Positions 35,486 through 43,842 are shown, counted from the first letter of the stretch. The stretch is 64,000 nt of DNA from Lacibacter cauensis (GCF_007830055.1 NZ_VLLE01000008.1:1-64000); one strand, 5' to 3'. Made by a program: numbers and translations. Notes: generated by a model from the sequence alone, not told the origin.

Positions 35486-36571
35486 ATGTCGAAACTCATA
35501 CCGCATAACGCACTTATCAACAGTATCAAAAAACTGATTGATGAGGCAAGAAAACAGGTTGTACGAAATGTAAATACAACGATGCTGGTTACGAATTTCG
35601 AAATTGGCAGAATGATTGTTGAATACGAACAGAAAGGGCGGCAACGGGCTGAATACGCAAAAGAAACATTAAAAACAATCAGCCAGTACTTAACTGCCGA
35701 ATTTGGAAAAGGGTATTCGGTAGACAATCTGGAGAACTGCAGGAAATTCTATCTCGCCTATAAGATTTCCGATACAGTGTCTCGGAAATCAACCCAACCA
35801 AAATCCGGTACGCCGTCTCGGATTTCTGAAAAAACTTCCGGCACCTCTCCTTACGAAACGCTGTCTCGTAACAGCAAACTGTCATTTGAATTAACCTGGT
35901 CGCATTATGTTCAGTTACTCAAAATCGCCGACGAACAAGAAAGGAGTTTTTACCAGATAGAGGCCATTGAAAACAATTGGTCGGTACGGGAATTTGCAAG
36001 ACAATATAGCGCCGGCATTTACGAACGGCTGGCATTCAGCAGAGATAAAAAAGGCATTAAACAACTGGCAAAAAAAGGACAGGTTATTGAAAAGCCAATT
36101 GATGCATTAAAAAGCCATTATGTTCTGGAATTTTTAAACCTGAAAGAAGATAACCGCTATTCCGAAACAGAACTTGAAACAGCTATCATTGACAAGCTTG
36201 AACATTTCATGCTGGAACTGGGCAAAGGCTTTTTATTTGAAGGAAGACAACGACGGTTTACGTTCGAAGGTGACAGTTTTTTTGTTGACCTCGTATTCTA
36301 TAACCGCCTGCTGAAATGCTTTGTTATTATCGATCTGAAGATTGGTAAACTCACGCACCAGGATATTGGCCAGATGCAGATGTATGTAAACTATTACGAC
36401 AGGATGATGAAAACAGATGATGAAAACCCAACAATAGGCATCATCTTATGCAGAGAAGAAAATAAAACGGTTGTTGAATTTACCTTACCCAAAACAAACA
36501 ACCAGATTTTTACAAAAGAATACAAACACTATTTGCCAAGTAAAGCTGAGTTGCAAAAGCAATTACAATAA
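35486..36571 (+). CDS. DUF1016 / YhcG-type PDDEXK nuclease protein
   Basis: 361 residues. The N-terminal DUF1016 helix-rich region (INSIKKLIDEARKQVVRNVNTTMLVTNFEIGRMIVEYEQ) is followed by a variable linker (about 96-130) and FELTWSHYVQLLKIADEQERSFYQIEAIENNWSVREFARQ. The C-terminal nuclease core FLFEGRQRRFTFEGDSFFVDLVFYNRLLKCFVIIDLKIGKL holds the E, D and DxK of the PD-(D/E)XK fold. The linker repeats a TxSRxS unit three times (TVSRKS, TPSRIS, TLSRNS). YhcG-type proteins are related to mobile and defence-associated nucleases. The gene stands in opposite orientation between FecR and its sigma factor, 3 bp from the sigma gene stop, so it looks inserted. Confidence 0.93.
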   Translation: MSKLIPHNALINSIKKLIDEARKQVVRNVNTTMLVTNFEIGRMIVEYEQKGRQRAEYAKETLKTISQYLTAEFGKGYSVDNLENCRKFYLAYKISDTVSRKSTQPKSGTPSRISEKTSGTSPYETLSRNSKLSFELTWSHYVQLLKIADEQERSFYQIEAIENNWSVREFARQYSAGIYERLAFSRDKKGIKQLAKKGQVIEKPIDALKSHYVLEFLNLKEDNRYSETELETAIIDKLEHFMLELGKGFLFEGRQRRFTFEGDSFFVDLVFYNRLLKCFVIIDLKIGKLTHQDIGQMQMYVNYYDRMMKTDDENPTIGIILCREENKTVVEFTLPKTNNQIFTKEYKHYLPSKAELQKQLQ

Positions 36572-36574
36572 TGG

Positions 36575-37183
36575 CTAAAAATACGGGTAGCTATTCATCA
36601 ACAAATAACCCGTAAGTATAATTGGCCGCAATATTTTTTTACGTAACAACTCCAACCCTCTTTGCTTCTGGGTTTTAACCGTACTTGGATGCAGGTTTAA
36701 CTCTCTTGCAATATCACCGGTCGATTTACCTTCCAGATAATACATACTGATGATTTGCTGGCTGCCGGGGCTGAGTTCTTTTAAAGCAGCATGCACAAGC
36801 CGGTAGGTTTCGGTACGTATCAATTGATCGTAAGGACTGTTCAATGAAATATCCGGCAAGGCTGCATCAGCTTCCTTCCCATCACGCATTTTTTCGTTGC
36901 GCAGGTAATCGACGCTGTCGTGGTAAACAATTTTGTAGAGGTATGCACGAATGGCGTTATAGCTATCTAATTTCTCGTGCATCTTCCAGGCCTTTAAAAA
37001 AGCACCCGAAGCAACTTCTTCGGCAGCAGAAAAATCAGCAACCCATTTGTTAGCATATAACGAAAGTGCAGGTAAAAACTCTCTATAGAAATAAGATAAA
37101 GCAGCCTCATCTCCTTTCTGAAATGCCAAGGCATAAGTTTCCTTGTTAGTATCGTTAGCAGCTGTATCCATGAGGTACAGCAA
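36575..37183 (-). CDS. ECF RNA polymerase sigma-70 factor
   Basis: 202 residues (Met5 at 37171 is an alternative start). Region 2 runs about 15-95 (DEAALSYFYREFLPALSLYANKWVADFSAAEEVASGAFLKAWKMHEKLD). Region 4 is ALKELSPGSQQIISMYYLEGKSTGDIARELNLHPSTVKTQKQRGLELLRKK. It is the standard Bacteroidota SusC/FecR-linked ECF sigma factor. It would transcribe the SusC-SusD-TlpA genes when released by FecR (34160-35359). The terminal segment (PIILTGYLLMNSYPYF) is unusually hydrophobic. It lies divergent to the XRE genes at 37275, sharing a 90-bp promoter region. Confidence 0.94.
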   Translation of the reverse strand: MLYLMDTAANDTNKETYALAFQKGDEAALSYFYREFLPALSLYANKWVADFSAAEEVASGAFLKAWKMHEKLDSYNAIRAYLYKIVYHDSVDYLRNEKMRDGKEADAALPDISLNSPYDQLIRTETYRLVHAALKELSPGSQQIISMYYLEGKSTGDIARELNLHPSTVKTQKQRGLELLRKKILRPIILTGYLLMNSYPYF

Positions 37184-37219
37184 CCTAACTTTTTTGTTTA
37201 TTGTGAAAAACTAAACAGA

Positions 37220-37260
37220 GTTGACTTTTACGTATCTTTAGTTGACCTTTACTATCTTTA
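37220..37260 (+). promoter_or_regulatory. Tandem 20-bp direct repeat with promoter-like boxes
   Basis: GTTGACTTTTACGTATCTTTA (37220-37240) is followed directly by GTTGACCTTTACTATCTTTA (37241-37260). The second ends in TATCTTTA, a near-match to the -7 box, 14 bp before the start at 37275. Two direct copies suggest a binding site for one of the XRE regulators. Confidence 0.5.
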
Positions 37261-37274
37261 CAAAAACAGATTTT

Positions 37275-37676
37275 ATGGCAGAAGTTATGGAAAAGACCTC
37301 AAAACGACACATTGGGCGAAACGTTCAGCGCATGCGTATTTACTTTGGTATAAAACAGGAAACCTTGGCCAATGAATTAGATATGAGTCAGCAAGCTGTT
37401 TCCAAACTAGAACAACAGGAAGAAATAGAACCTGCATTGTTGAAAAAAATCAGCGAAGTGATTGGTGTTTCGCCAGAGATGATAGAGAACTTTGATGCAG
37501 ATAAAGCGATTTATAATATCAATAATTACAATTATCCTGATGCTACGATTTCGGAGGGAGCAACAGCGATTGTTCAGCAAATCAATCCAGTAGAGAAAAT
37601 TGTTGAACTTTACGAACGACTCTTAAAAAGCGAACGAGAAAAAATTGAATTACTTAAAACAACCACTAAAGAATAA
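37275..37676 (+). CDS. XRE-family HTH regulator (first of two)
   Basis: 133 residues from MAEVMEKTS (frame open back to 37242). The HTH covers about residues 14-65: IGRNVQRMRIYFGIKQETLANELDMSQQAVSKLEQQEEIEPALLKKISEVIGVSPEMIENF. It is followed by YNINNYNY and a C-terminal helix NPVEKIVELYERLLKSEREKIELLK. The same layout is repeated in the next gene, so the two are paralogues. This architecture is common in Bacteroidota regulators with an oligomerising helix at the end. Divergent to the sigma gene, it starts the defence-like cluster. Confidence 0.93.
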   Translation: MAEVMEKTSKRHIGRNVQRMRIYFGIKQETLANELDMSQQAVSKLEQQEEIEPALLKKISEVIGVSPEMIENFDADKAIYNINNYNYPDATISEGATAIVQQINPVEKIVELYERLLKSEREKIELLKTTTKE

Positions 37677-37699
37677 CCTGAACTTAAAATCATTTGAAT

Positions 37700-38101
37700 A
37701 TGGAAACAGCTAACTATACCAATATGCTTCACATGGGTCGAAAGATTGAACGTGTTCGCAGGCTTAGAGGTATGACACAAACAGAATTAGGCGATGTCTT
37801 AGGTATTACCAAACAGGCTGTTTCTAAAATGGAACAAACCGAACAAATCGATGATGAAAGATTCAAGCACATAGCTGAAGCTTTAGGGGTTACTGAGGAA
37901 GGATTGAAAAACTTTCATGAAGAAAGAGTTATTTATAACACTAATAATTTTTATGAGAACTGCAGTGTCAACGCTGCATCTATTAGTGGTAATACTGAGG
38001 CCTTTAACAACTTTCCTATTGAAAAAACAATTGAGATGTTTGAGAAACTGTTACAGCGAGAAAGAGAGCGTTATGAGGAAGTAAAGAAAGGAAAGAAATA
38101 A
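37700..38101 (+). CDS. XRE-family HTH regulator (second of two)
   Basis: 133 residues from the ATG at 37700. The HTH (about 11-65) reads MGRKIERVRRLRGMTQTELGDVLGITKQAVSKMEQTEQIDDERFKHIAEALGVTEEGLKNF. It is followed by YNTNNFYEN and the helix PIEKTIEMFEKLLQRERERYEEVKK, so it is a tandem paralogue of 37275-37676. It lies 23 bp after it and 16 bp before the ATPase gene, in one probable operon with the ATPase and TOPRIM-like genes, which it may repress. Confidence 0.93.
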   Translation: METANYTNMLHMGRKIERVRRLRGMTQTELGDVLGITKQAVSKMEQTEQIDDERFKHIAEALGVTEEGLKNFHEERVIYNTNNFYENCSVNAASISGNTEAFNNFPIEKTIEMFEKLLQRERERYEEVKKGKK

Positions 38102-38117
38102 AAAGTAACTTGCTGCA

Positions 38118-39104
38118 ATGTTTAACTGGATCGAAAATATTACTATCGACAACTTTAAATCAATCTAGCATCTAGAGATTGATAACATAAATCGAATTAA
38201 CCTGTTTATTGGAAGGCCAAATGTGGGCAAATCGAATCTTATTGAAGCTTTATCGCTTTATTCAATTCCATATCTTCGGGAAAACTCTTCAAAAAAGCTA
38301 TCTAATTTAATTAGGTTGGAAACTGAGAGTGAATTATTCTACAATGGCAATACTGAACTTGATGCTAGTGTTACCACCAACCTAGGACGCTGCAGATTTG
38401 GCTACCATCCTAAGGAGGGCCTGAAAATTGAACTTGACTTTTGGGGAAACTCTTTCCTTTATAAAGTCGATGATAAACTGGTTGTAAAAGGAGGTTTCAA
38501 GAATGACTTTTTTGAGGCTCCAGTAAAAAAATATGTATTTAAAACGGACGTTAAATACAAGCGATCTCACGCTAAATACCTTGTTCCTCCCTTTGGCTTT
38601 AATCTACTCAGTATTATTGAGAATTACGATGAATTGAAGCAAGAAGTTTATAAACTATTTAAAGAATATAACTTGGAAGTTGCTTTTGACAAAGGAAGCC
38701 AGACAATTAAAATTATTCAGTCTGATAAAAACAAAGATATCTTCCTCATTCCATACAATTCCATTGCTGATACACTACAGCGAATTATTTTCTACAAAGC
38801 CGCTATTGTTTCAAACAATCATAGCGTTTTATTATTTGAAGAACCGGAAGCGCATTCATTTCCTCCATACATGTCCCATTTAACTCAGGAAATGATATTC
38901 AAAAAAGATAACCAGTATTTCGTAGCCACGCATAGTCCTTTTATTCTAAACGATCTGCTCGAAAACGGCCGTAAAGACCTGTCTGTATTTGTGGTTCACT
39001 ATGAGAATCATGAAACCAAAGTAAGAAAACTATCAGGCGATGAACTTCATGAGATCTACCAAAACGGAATAGATTTATTTACGAATAATGAAAGCTTTGT
39101 TTGA
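38118..39104 (+). pseudogene. AAA_21/OLD-like ATPase with an early nonsense codon
   Basis: From the ATG at 38118 the frame reads MFNWIENITIDNFKSI, then TAG (38166-38168), then HLEIDNINRINLFIGRPNVGKSNLIEAL and on to 39104. The N-terminal strand, Walker A (GRPNVGKS), Walker B (LLFEEPEAHSFPP) and H-loop (VATHSPFILNDLL) are those of an OLD/RecF-like ABC ATPase. One codon, probably AAG, is now TAG. A restart at the GTG of 38223 would leave only GKS of Walker A. The gene is otherwise intact for 293 codons, so it is either recently inactivated or read through. It overlaps the downstream TOPRIM-like gene by one base (TGATG). Confidence 0.8.
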
Positions 39105-39643
39105 TGGACCATGCAATTATTCCTGAATGCTATGTTGACACCAATTTAGCTGAAACACTTACACCTCCACAAAAACAATACAACCATCAAAAAGGATGCG
39201 GCACCGTCACGAAAGTGATGAAAGAGAAATTCAAAGATAGTTTCGCTGTTGGCATTATTGACAAGGATAAAAAAGAAGTGGACTACTTAAAAGAGTTCTC
39301 AGAAATAGCAAAGTCAAAAGGATTAATACTGCATAAACACAACAATAAGGATAAACACCATTATATTATCCAAATATCTCCTGCTATGGAGCGCTTCCTT
39401 TTTGATTGTATGCAAGAAGCGGGGGTATCTCCTAGCAATTATGGGCTTCCTGACAATTTCGATGCTTTTAAAAAGCAAGCAAAGACTGTTACGAGCAAAG
39501 ACGATGATAGATTTAAAAGATTATTCAAGGACTTAAGAAAAAAAGGCTCATCTGAAATAAGTTTGCTTGAAGCGCTTTTGAAATATCTGAAACAGAAGAA
39601 TTATAAAGCCGACTACACAGAACTAAAAGCTTTCTTCGTTTAA
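39104..39643 (+). CDS. TOPRIM-like partner of the ATPase
   Basis: 179 residues from ATG at 39104, overlapping the ATPase stop (TGATG). An early Glu (IIPECYVDTNLAETL), a glycine-rich turn (HQKGCGTVTKVMKEKF) and FAVGIIDKDKKEVDYL (DxD) follow the TOPRIM/DUF4435-like order Glu, then a G-rich segment, then DxD. A helical C-terminus (LLEALLKYLKQKNYKADYTEL) ends it. It is probably the nuclease half of a two-gene OLD/PARIS-like module whose ATPase half carries a stop codon. The family is not one I can name precisely. Confidence 0.75.
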   Translation: MDHAIIPECYVDTNLAETLTPPQKQYNHQKGCGTVTKVMKEKFKDSFAVGIIDKDKKEVDYLKEFSEIAKSKGLILHKHNNKDKHHYIIQISPAMERFLFDCMQEAGVSPSNYGLPDNFDAFKKQAKTVTSKDDDRFKRLFKDLRKKGSSEISLLEALLKYLKQKNYKADYTELKAFFV

Positions 39644-39666
39644 ATAACTAAAAAAATATTCTATAA

Positions 39667-39942
39667 CTCTCAGGAAACAAAACCAAGGATAACCTTAACC
39701 TCGTTACGAGCTTAAGGAAGTTGGTGGCAGCATCTGAGATTGAATATTCAATAATTCAAAAAAAAACTTCCGGCAAAAAAGATCCTCAGCATACAACAGT
39801 TGCTGCAATTATTGAAGGTTTCAAAATATCCCCCACCGAGTTCTTTACAATTTATGACAGCGTTACTGACAGAGAATTAGCTGAGATGACAATTCAAAAC
39901 AAAAGAAGCAAACCAAAAAATAAATCGAGGTCCACCAAGTAG
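39667..39942 (+). pseudogene. N-terminally truncated HTH (XRE-like) gene
   Basis: The frame after the TAA at 39664 reads KTKDNLNLVTSLRKLVAASEIEYSIIQKKTSGKKDPQHTTVAAIIEGFKISPTEFFTIYDSVTDREL. 'LRKL...SEIEYSIIQK.TSGKKDPQ..T.AAI..GF.ISP.EFF' is the body of a Cro/XRE-type HTH. No ATG precedes it (a TTG at 39721 is the best internal start) and the first helix is missing. I regard it as a remnant, though translation from TTG cannot be excluded. Confidence 0.55.
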
Positions 39943-40429
39943 CCTCTTACTTTTTATTTTTTCAGCACTGTGGGTAGGGAAAAGGAATATCGAGAATTCA
40001 AATTGGGGCTATCACTACTAAAGGCATGGGAAAAGAGGAAGAAGAATCTGATATCGATACATCTTCGGTTTACAAGAAAATCGTATACAAATAAGGAGGT
40101 CTCGGTAGTTTAAGTGCTTTGCTGGAAGGCTGCATTCTTACCCTACCGAGACCCCCGAATTTTTTTTGCAGTTCCCCACGGTACAAACCATGTTGCCCTG
40201 CCAGTATTTCGATGAAATTAACAGTAAACTCATCGACATCCTCATTTGAGCGCTCAAACAAGGAGACCCTCTAAAAAGATCTAAATGTAAGCTACTACTC
40301 TCTTTGGTAATCTGCAAACTGATTTATACACACGTTGTGGATTACGATCAATTCGGTAGAAACATGGCTTCTTGGTTGAAGATTTTTTTTATATTGGGTT
40401 TCGCAAATGAACCTGTTTGGGAGATCTTT
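39943..40429. other. Intergenic, with a long hairpin
   Basis: About 490 bases without a supported gene. It contains a long stem-loop with a T-tract (40095-40167, listed separately). A 63-codon minus-strand frame (40070-40261) runs through the hairpin and is not called. The plus frame upstream of 40430 is open to 40304 but looks like non-coding lead-in. Confidence 0.4.
40095..40167 (+). terminator. Long stem-loop followed by eight T
   Basis: GGTCTCGGTAG (40098-40108) pairs perfectly with CTACCGAGACC (40143-40153). Two more G-C pairs lie outside a single mismatch, the loop is 34 nt, and then GAA and T8 (40160-40167) follow. This fits a plus-strand intrinsic terminator, but the loop is long enough to hold further structure. 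Confidence 0.5.
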
Positions 40430-41023
40430 ATGAGTACACAACTGGAAAAAGAAAGAGAATTGCTTGCCAACATAAAGGACAAGAGTGACGATGACTATGA
40501 AAAAAACATAACCTACATCGCTGCAGGAACGTTAGTATTATCAATGACGTTCATTGAAAAGATAGTCACTCTGAATAAGTCCAATTCAATATGGATTCTT
40601 ATTTTTTCTTGGTCAGTCCTTGTTTTGACGCTATTGACAAATTTGATTTCTCATCAATTATCAAGTTTATTTCACGAAAACACTATTAATGAGTACGATG
40701 AGAGTAATCCCAAAATGCTTACCAATATTAAATCACGAAATAGAATCATCAGAAGAATTAATTGGAGCACAACTTTCGGTCTCACACTAGGTTTGATTTT
40801 ATTAGTTATATTTTGTTCAATAAACTCAATTAAAATGACAAACGACAAAGATTTCGGCACAAAGGATTCAGACTACATTGAAAAAGGCAGAACAATAACA
40901 ATTCCTGCAACAGGCAACAGCGGCACGACGAGCAATTCGAACAACACTTCATCAGACTCTTCAGGCCAAAATACGGAAAGTACGCAAACATCAACGACAA
41001 CATCAGATACAACAAAGAAGTAA
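40430..41023 (+). CDS. Two-helix membrane protein with a Ser/Thr/Asn-rich tail
   Basis: 197 residues from MSTQLEKERELLANIKDK. The open frame begins at 40304, but this Met fits the composition. Two membrane helices (about 28-45 and 52-70, TYIAAGTLVLSMTFIEKIV and WILIFSWSVLVLTLLTNLI) plus a third (TTFGLTLGLILLVIFCSI, about 113-130). A 45-residue tail rich in S, T and N (from about 150) follows EKGRTITIPATG. No known family. It may be a membrane effector, as similar proteins appear in defence islands, but that is inference. A 36-residue basic protein follows after 2 bp. Confidence 0.75.
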   Translation: MSTQLEKERELLANIKDKSDDDYEKNITYIAAGTLVLSMTFIEKIVTLNKSNSIWILIFSWSVLVLTLLTNLISHQLSSLFHENTINEYDESNPKMLTNIKSRNRIIRRINWSTTFGLTLGLILLVIFCSINSIKMTNDKDFGTKDSDYIEKGRTITIPATGNSGTTSNSNNTSSDSSGQNTESTQTSTTTSDTTKK

Positions 41024-41025
41024 AT

Positions 41026-41136
41026 ATGAGCAAAGAAAAAAGTAAGGTCACACCAAAGAAAAAGCCATTGACAGAAGGGCGAACTATTGTTGCGCCGAAA
41101 CCAACAACAAAAAAGCCTTCAGAAAAAAAGAAATAA
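41026..41136 (+). CDS. 36-residue basic peptide
   Basis: A short gene two bases after the previous stop: MSKEKSKVTPKKKPLTEG, then RTIVAPKPTTKKPSEKKK. Fourteen of its 36 residues are basic (thirteen Lys, one Arg). It shares 'GRTI..P' with the tail of the preceding protein (KGRTITIPATG). The tight spacing, in-frame ATG and shared motif are the only support, so the call is tentative. Confidence 0.45.
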   Translation: MSKEKSKVTPKKKPLTEGRTIVAPKPTTKKPSEKKK

Positions 41137-41230
41137 ATTTCTGCAAATGCACATCCCAATCAAAGTAATACAAAATGGCTGCTAACAGTCGAGTAATTTC
41201 CCATTTTATAAACTTGCCAAACTAAAGTTT

Positions 41231-41749
41231 ATGGGTACTAATACACAAGACGATTTAAAAGAAAATAATACTTCATTTGCGATCACCGCATTTGTGACAG
41301 GCATCGTTATAGTTGGCCTTTGGGCTGCAACAATCTTATTTCTAAAGGACTGGGACGATGCGAAAAAGAGCGCCTTTGGTGACATGTTCGGGTCTATCAA
41401 CGCACTGTTTTCAGGCCTTGCTTTAGCTGGCATTATTTTGACTATTCTTCTTCAACGAAAAGAACTGTCATTGCAAAGAAAAGAATTAAGAGACACTAGA
41501 GAAGAACTAAAACGCACGGCCACGGCTCAAGAAAATTCTGAGAAAGCATTAAAGAAGCAAGCAGAAAATTTAAAAATCTCTGCACAATTATCGGCATTAA
41601 ATACCCTTGTAAGTTTTTATACCGATCTAGAAATAAATGTTCGTAAAGGTTTCTCTTCTCCAATTGGGTTGAATGATATCACTTCAAAAAAAAATGCATA
41701 TGTATCAAGGATCGAAGAAATCCTTGAACATAAAGAAGAACTAATTTAG
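41231..41749 (+). CDS. Two-helix membrane protein with coiled coil
   Basis: 172 residues. Two N-terminal helices (about 16-38, FAITAFVTGIVIVGLWAATILFL, and 54-75, INALFSGLALAGIILTILL) are followed by a long charged coiled coil (QRKELSLQRKELRDTREELKRTATAQENSEKALKKQAENLKISAQ). A short folded end (LVSFYTDLEINV) closes the protein. Such 2TM-plus-coiled-coil proteins recur in phage-defence islands, but no specific family is certain. It starts a run of small membrane proteins. The sequence CTTGCCAAA lies about 15 bp before its ATG and recurs before the next gene. Confidence 0.8.
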   Translation: MGTNTQDDLKENNTSFAITAFVTGIVIVGLWAATILFLKDWDDAKKSAFGDMFGSINALFSGLALAGIILTILLQRKELSLQRKELRDTREELKRTATAQENSEKALKKQAENLKISAQLSALNTLVSFYTDLEINVRKGFSSPIGLNDITSKKNAYVSRIEEILEHKEELI

Positions 41750-41817
41750 AAACTAAGGCCAGATGGCAGACTTTCGCATATTTGTGCTTTTACTACAAAC
41801 CTTGCCAAAACTCTACA

Positions 41818-42462
41818 ATGATAGATATTAATACATTAGTCGGACTACTTAGTGGTTCTTTGGCGACGTTAATCATCAAAGAGGCAATTAACGTTTTTAA
41901 TAAACAGCAAGATTTCAATCGGGAACTAAAAAAAATAACCTATTTAAAAAAGCTAGAGAAAGCCGAAAATGCAATTGCTTTTTACTGGACATATCTCAAC
42001 AGAGTTACGGAGATGAAGAAGTCATTCGAAGTGCTGATAAAAGCAATTAACGAGCTTGATGAAAATGACTATGACGTGGAGATAATACTAGAAGTAATAA
42101 ACAACACAAGCCAAAGATTGGCAGAACTATCAAGCGACAAATACTCGAGCATAAATGCTATCCACTTATACTTTGACCTGGACGACAATGATAAATGGAA
42201 TGAAAATGACATAGAAAGCCTTCTCAAATCTTTAGCAGAAATTAAATCCATAGATAATGAAATAAATTTTTGGATGGATTTACACAACAACGCAAATAAT
42301 GCGAACGACACTCCCAAGGCGGACATTTATTGGAACAATGCGATTGGATTGTTCCCTACTTATGTAAAATCCCTTCAGAGTTTCATTGATACTATTGAGA
42401 AAAACAAGAAGGCTTCCTATGCAGTTGTGCACTCAATAAAAAAACAATTAAAACGATACTAA
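41818..42462 (+). CDS. Membrane-anchored helical protein
   Basis: 214 residues from MIDINTLVGLLSGSLATLIIKEAINVF (frame open back to 41782). One weak N-terminal membrane segment (about 5-22) is followed by a helical, acidic body with repeated aromatic and Leu heptads (LKKITYLKKLEKAENAIAFYWTYLNRV, WNENDIESLLKSLAEIKSIDNEINFWMDL). It has no catalytic motif I can see. The spacing (33 bp) to the HEPN gene that follows suggests cotranscription. Confidence 0.75.
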   Translation: MIDINTLVGLLSGSLATLIIKEAINVFNKQQDFNRELKKITYLKKLEKAENAIAFYWTYLNRVTEMKKSFEVLIKAINELDENDYDVEIILEVINNTSQRLAELSSDKYSSINAIHLYFDLDDNDKWNENDIESLLKSLAEIKSIDNEINFWMDLHNNANNANDTPKADIYWNNAIGLFPTYVKSLQSFIDTIEKNKKASYAVVHSIKKQLKRY

Positions 42463-42495
42463 AATTATTCCAAATACCACCCGCGATTCCCATTC

Positions 42496-43842
42496 ATGCT
42501 AAAAAACTTACAATCAAGGATTGGTACTTTGTTGGGGTATCTTGCTGCCAAGGGATTGAATGAGCTGAGTTTTGATGATCCTCCTAACCAACCAATGCTT
42601 AATGCTGCACAGAATTATTATGATGACGTTTGGAGTTTCGACTTATTTAATGACTACTTTGAAAGAGGCCTGAAAGAACAAATTCGCAATCGAAAAGATG
42701 ACATCTACATATCCAACTTAATAGGCGATATTAGTACCTATCTGCAATTAAATATTGAAACCGTTATTATTGTTGTACCCCTAAAAGGAGCCTACATTAA
42801 AAAAAGTGTAACTATAGAAAATATTAGCATAATTAAGACAATTACTGATGGGAATGCTGTCACCCCACCAACACTTCCAATTTCAGACTTTATTAAGGAA
42901 GTAAGCCAGCTTACTGCTATTCCCGATATTAGAATTAGAAAAGCAGTTGCCCAGATTACAGATCATCGTGCACCTGGTTTTCTATCTTGTCCGCTTTTAA
43001 TCATACAAACAAAAGGACAGTTTATCGAATTAACTAGTCAGTTTTTATACCTCATAAAAAATTACAACATCTTCTTAAGACTATTAGCGGCATTTAATCA
43101 AGAAAAAGTTAACCGACATACAATCTGGCTTAAGGCTGAACATTTTTTTGCTATTGGCAGCTGGGCAAACTACCAACACGCACCACTTATGAATAGCATT
43201 AATGTCCCGTTTGATTTGAGTTTCTTATTGAAGCCCTCGAACCAGCTTATTTTGAAACAAATAATTTCCATATTTGAAAGTAAATCTTTAGACAACTTGC
43301 AATCCACTTACTTTAGGGCACTAAGGTTCTTCAACTTTTCAATCGATGGGCAAAGCCCTCCATTTAATGAAATTTCTTTTAAAATTCTGAACATATTGAT
43401 TGCGGAAGAAACCTTAATGATGTTCTCAACCCGGGACGAAAAAAAGAAAAAGCTAGCAAACATAATGGTGGTGCTATCAAATATTCCTGTTGCAGATCGG
43501 CAAAAGTATCTAAATGCGGCTATTGAGGTTTACAACGATCGAAGTGGCTTGGTACACTCGGGTAAGCAGCAATTATCGAAGTATAAGCTTGATCAGGAGA
43601 CTCAAAAACTAGAAAGTAAAAGTTTTGAACATTTAAATGAAATGATGTTAGCTATTCTAACCCATTTCCCTCAGTGGTATGCAGAAATTCAGGTTACGGC
43701 AAGTCCCATACAGTATTTAGAAGAATGGAAAAAGAAAGTGGCAAGCTACATCCCTGAAGAGAAATACTCTGCTTGGCAAAAGCTCGCTATTCGGGTAATC
43801 TACTTTTTGAAAAAAAATGCCAAAATTCATTCGGAGGTTTAA
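42496..43842 (+). CDS. ApeA-type HEPN domain protein (putative RNase)
   Basis: 448 residues. The C-terminal third has the HEPN_Apea signature FNEISFKILNILIAEETLMMF ... AAIEVYNDRSGLVHSGK, with the Rx4xH catalytic pair Arg349-His354 (RSGLVH). The N-terminal 280 residues are mixed alpha/beta with many aromatic residues, typical of the variable sensing part of these proteins. HEPN nucleases cut RNA, and several (for example ApeA) act in abortive infection. It sits 33 bp after a membrane protein gene and 150 bp before a reverse transcriptase gene. That makes a combined system possible but not shown. Confidence 0.82.
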   Translation: MLKNLQSRIGTLLGYLAAKGLNELSFDDPPNQPMLNAAQNYYDDVWSFDLFNDYFERGLKEQIRNRKDDIYISNLIGDISTYLQLNIETVIIVVPLKGAYIKKSVTIENISIIKTITDGNAVTPPTLPISDFIKEVSQLTAIPDIRIRKAVAQITDHRAPGFLSCPLLIIQTKGQFIELTSQFLYLIKNYNIFLRLLAAFNQEKVNRHTIWLKAEHFFAIGSWANYQHAPLMNSINVPFDLSFLLKPSNQLILKQIISIFESKSLDNLQSTYFRALRFFNFSIDGQSPPFNEISFKILNILIAEETLMMFSTRDEKKKKLANIMVVLSNIPVADRQKYLNAAIEVYNDRSGLVHSGKQQLSKYKLDQETQKLESKSFEHLNEMMLAILTHFPQWYAEIQVTASPIQYLEEWKKKVASYIPEEKYSAWQKLAIRVIYFLKKNAKIHSEV

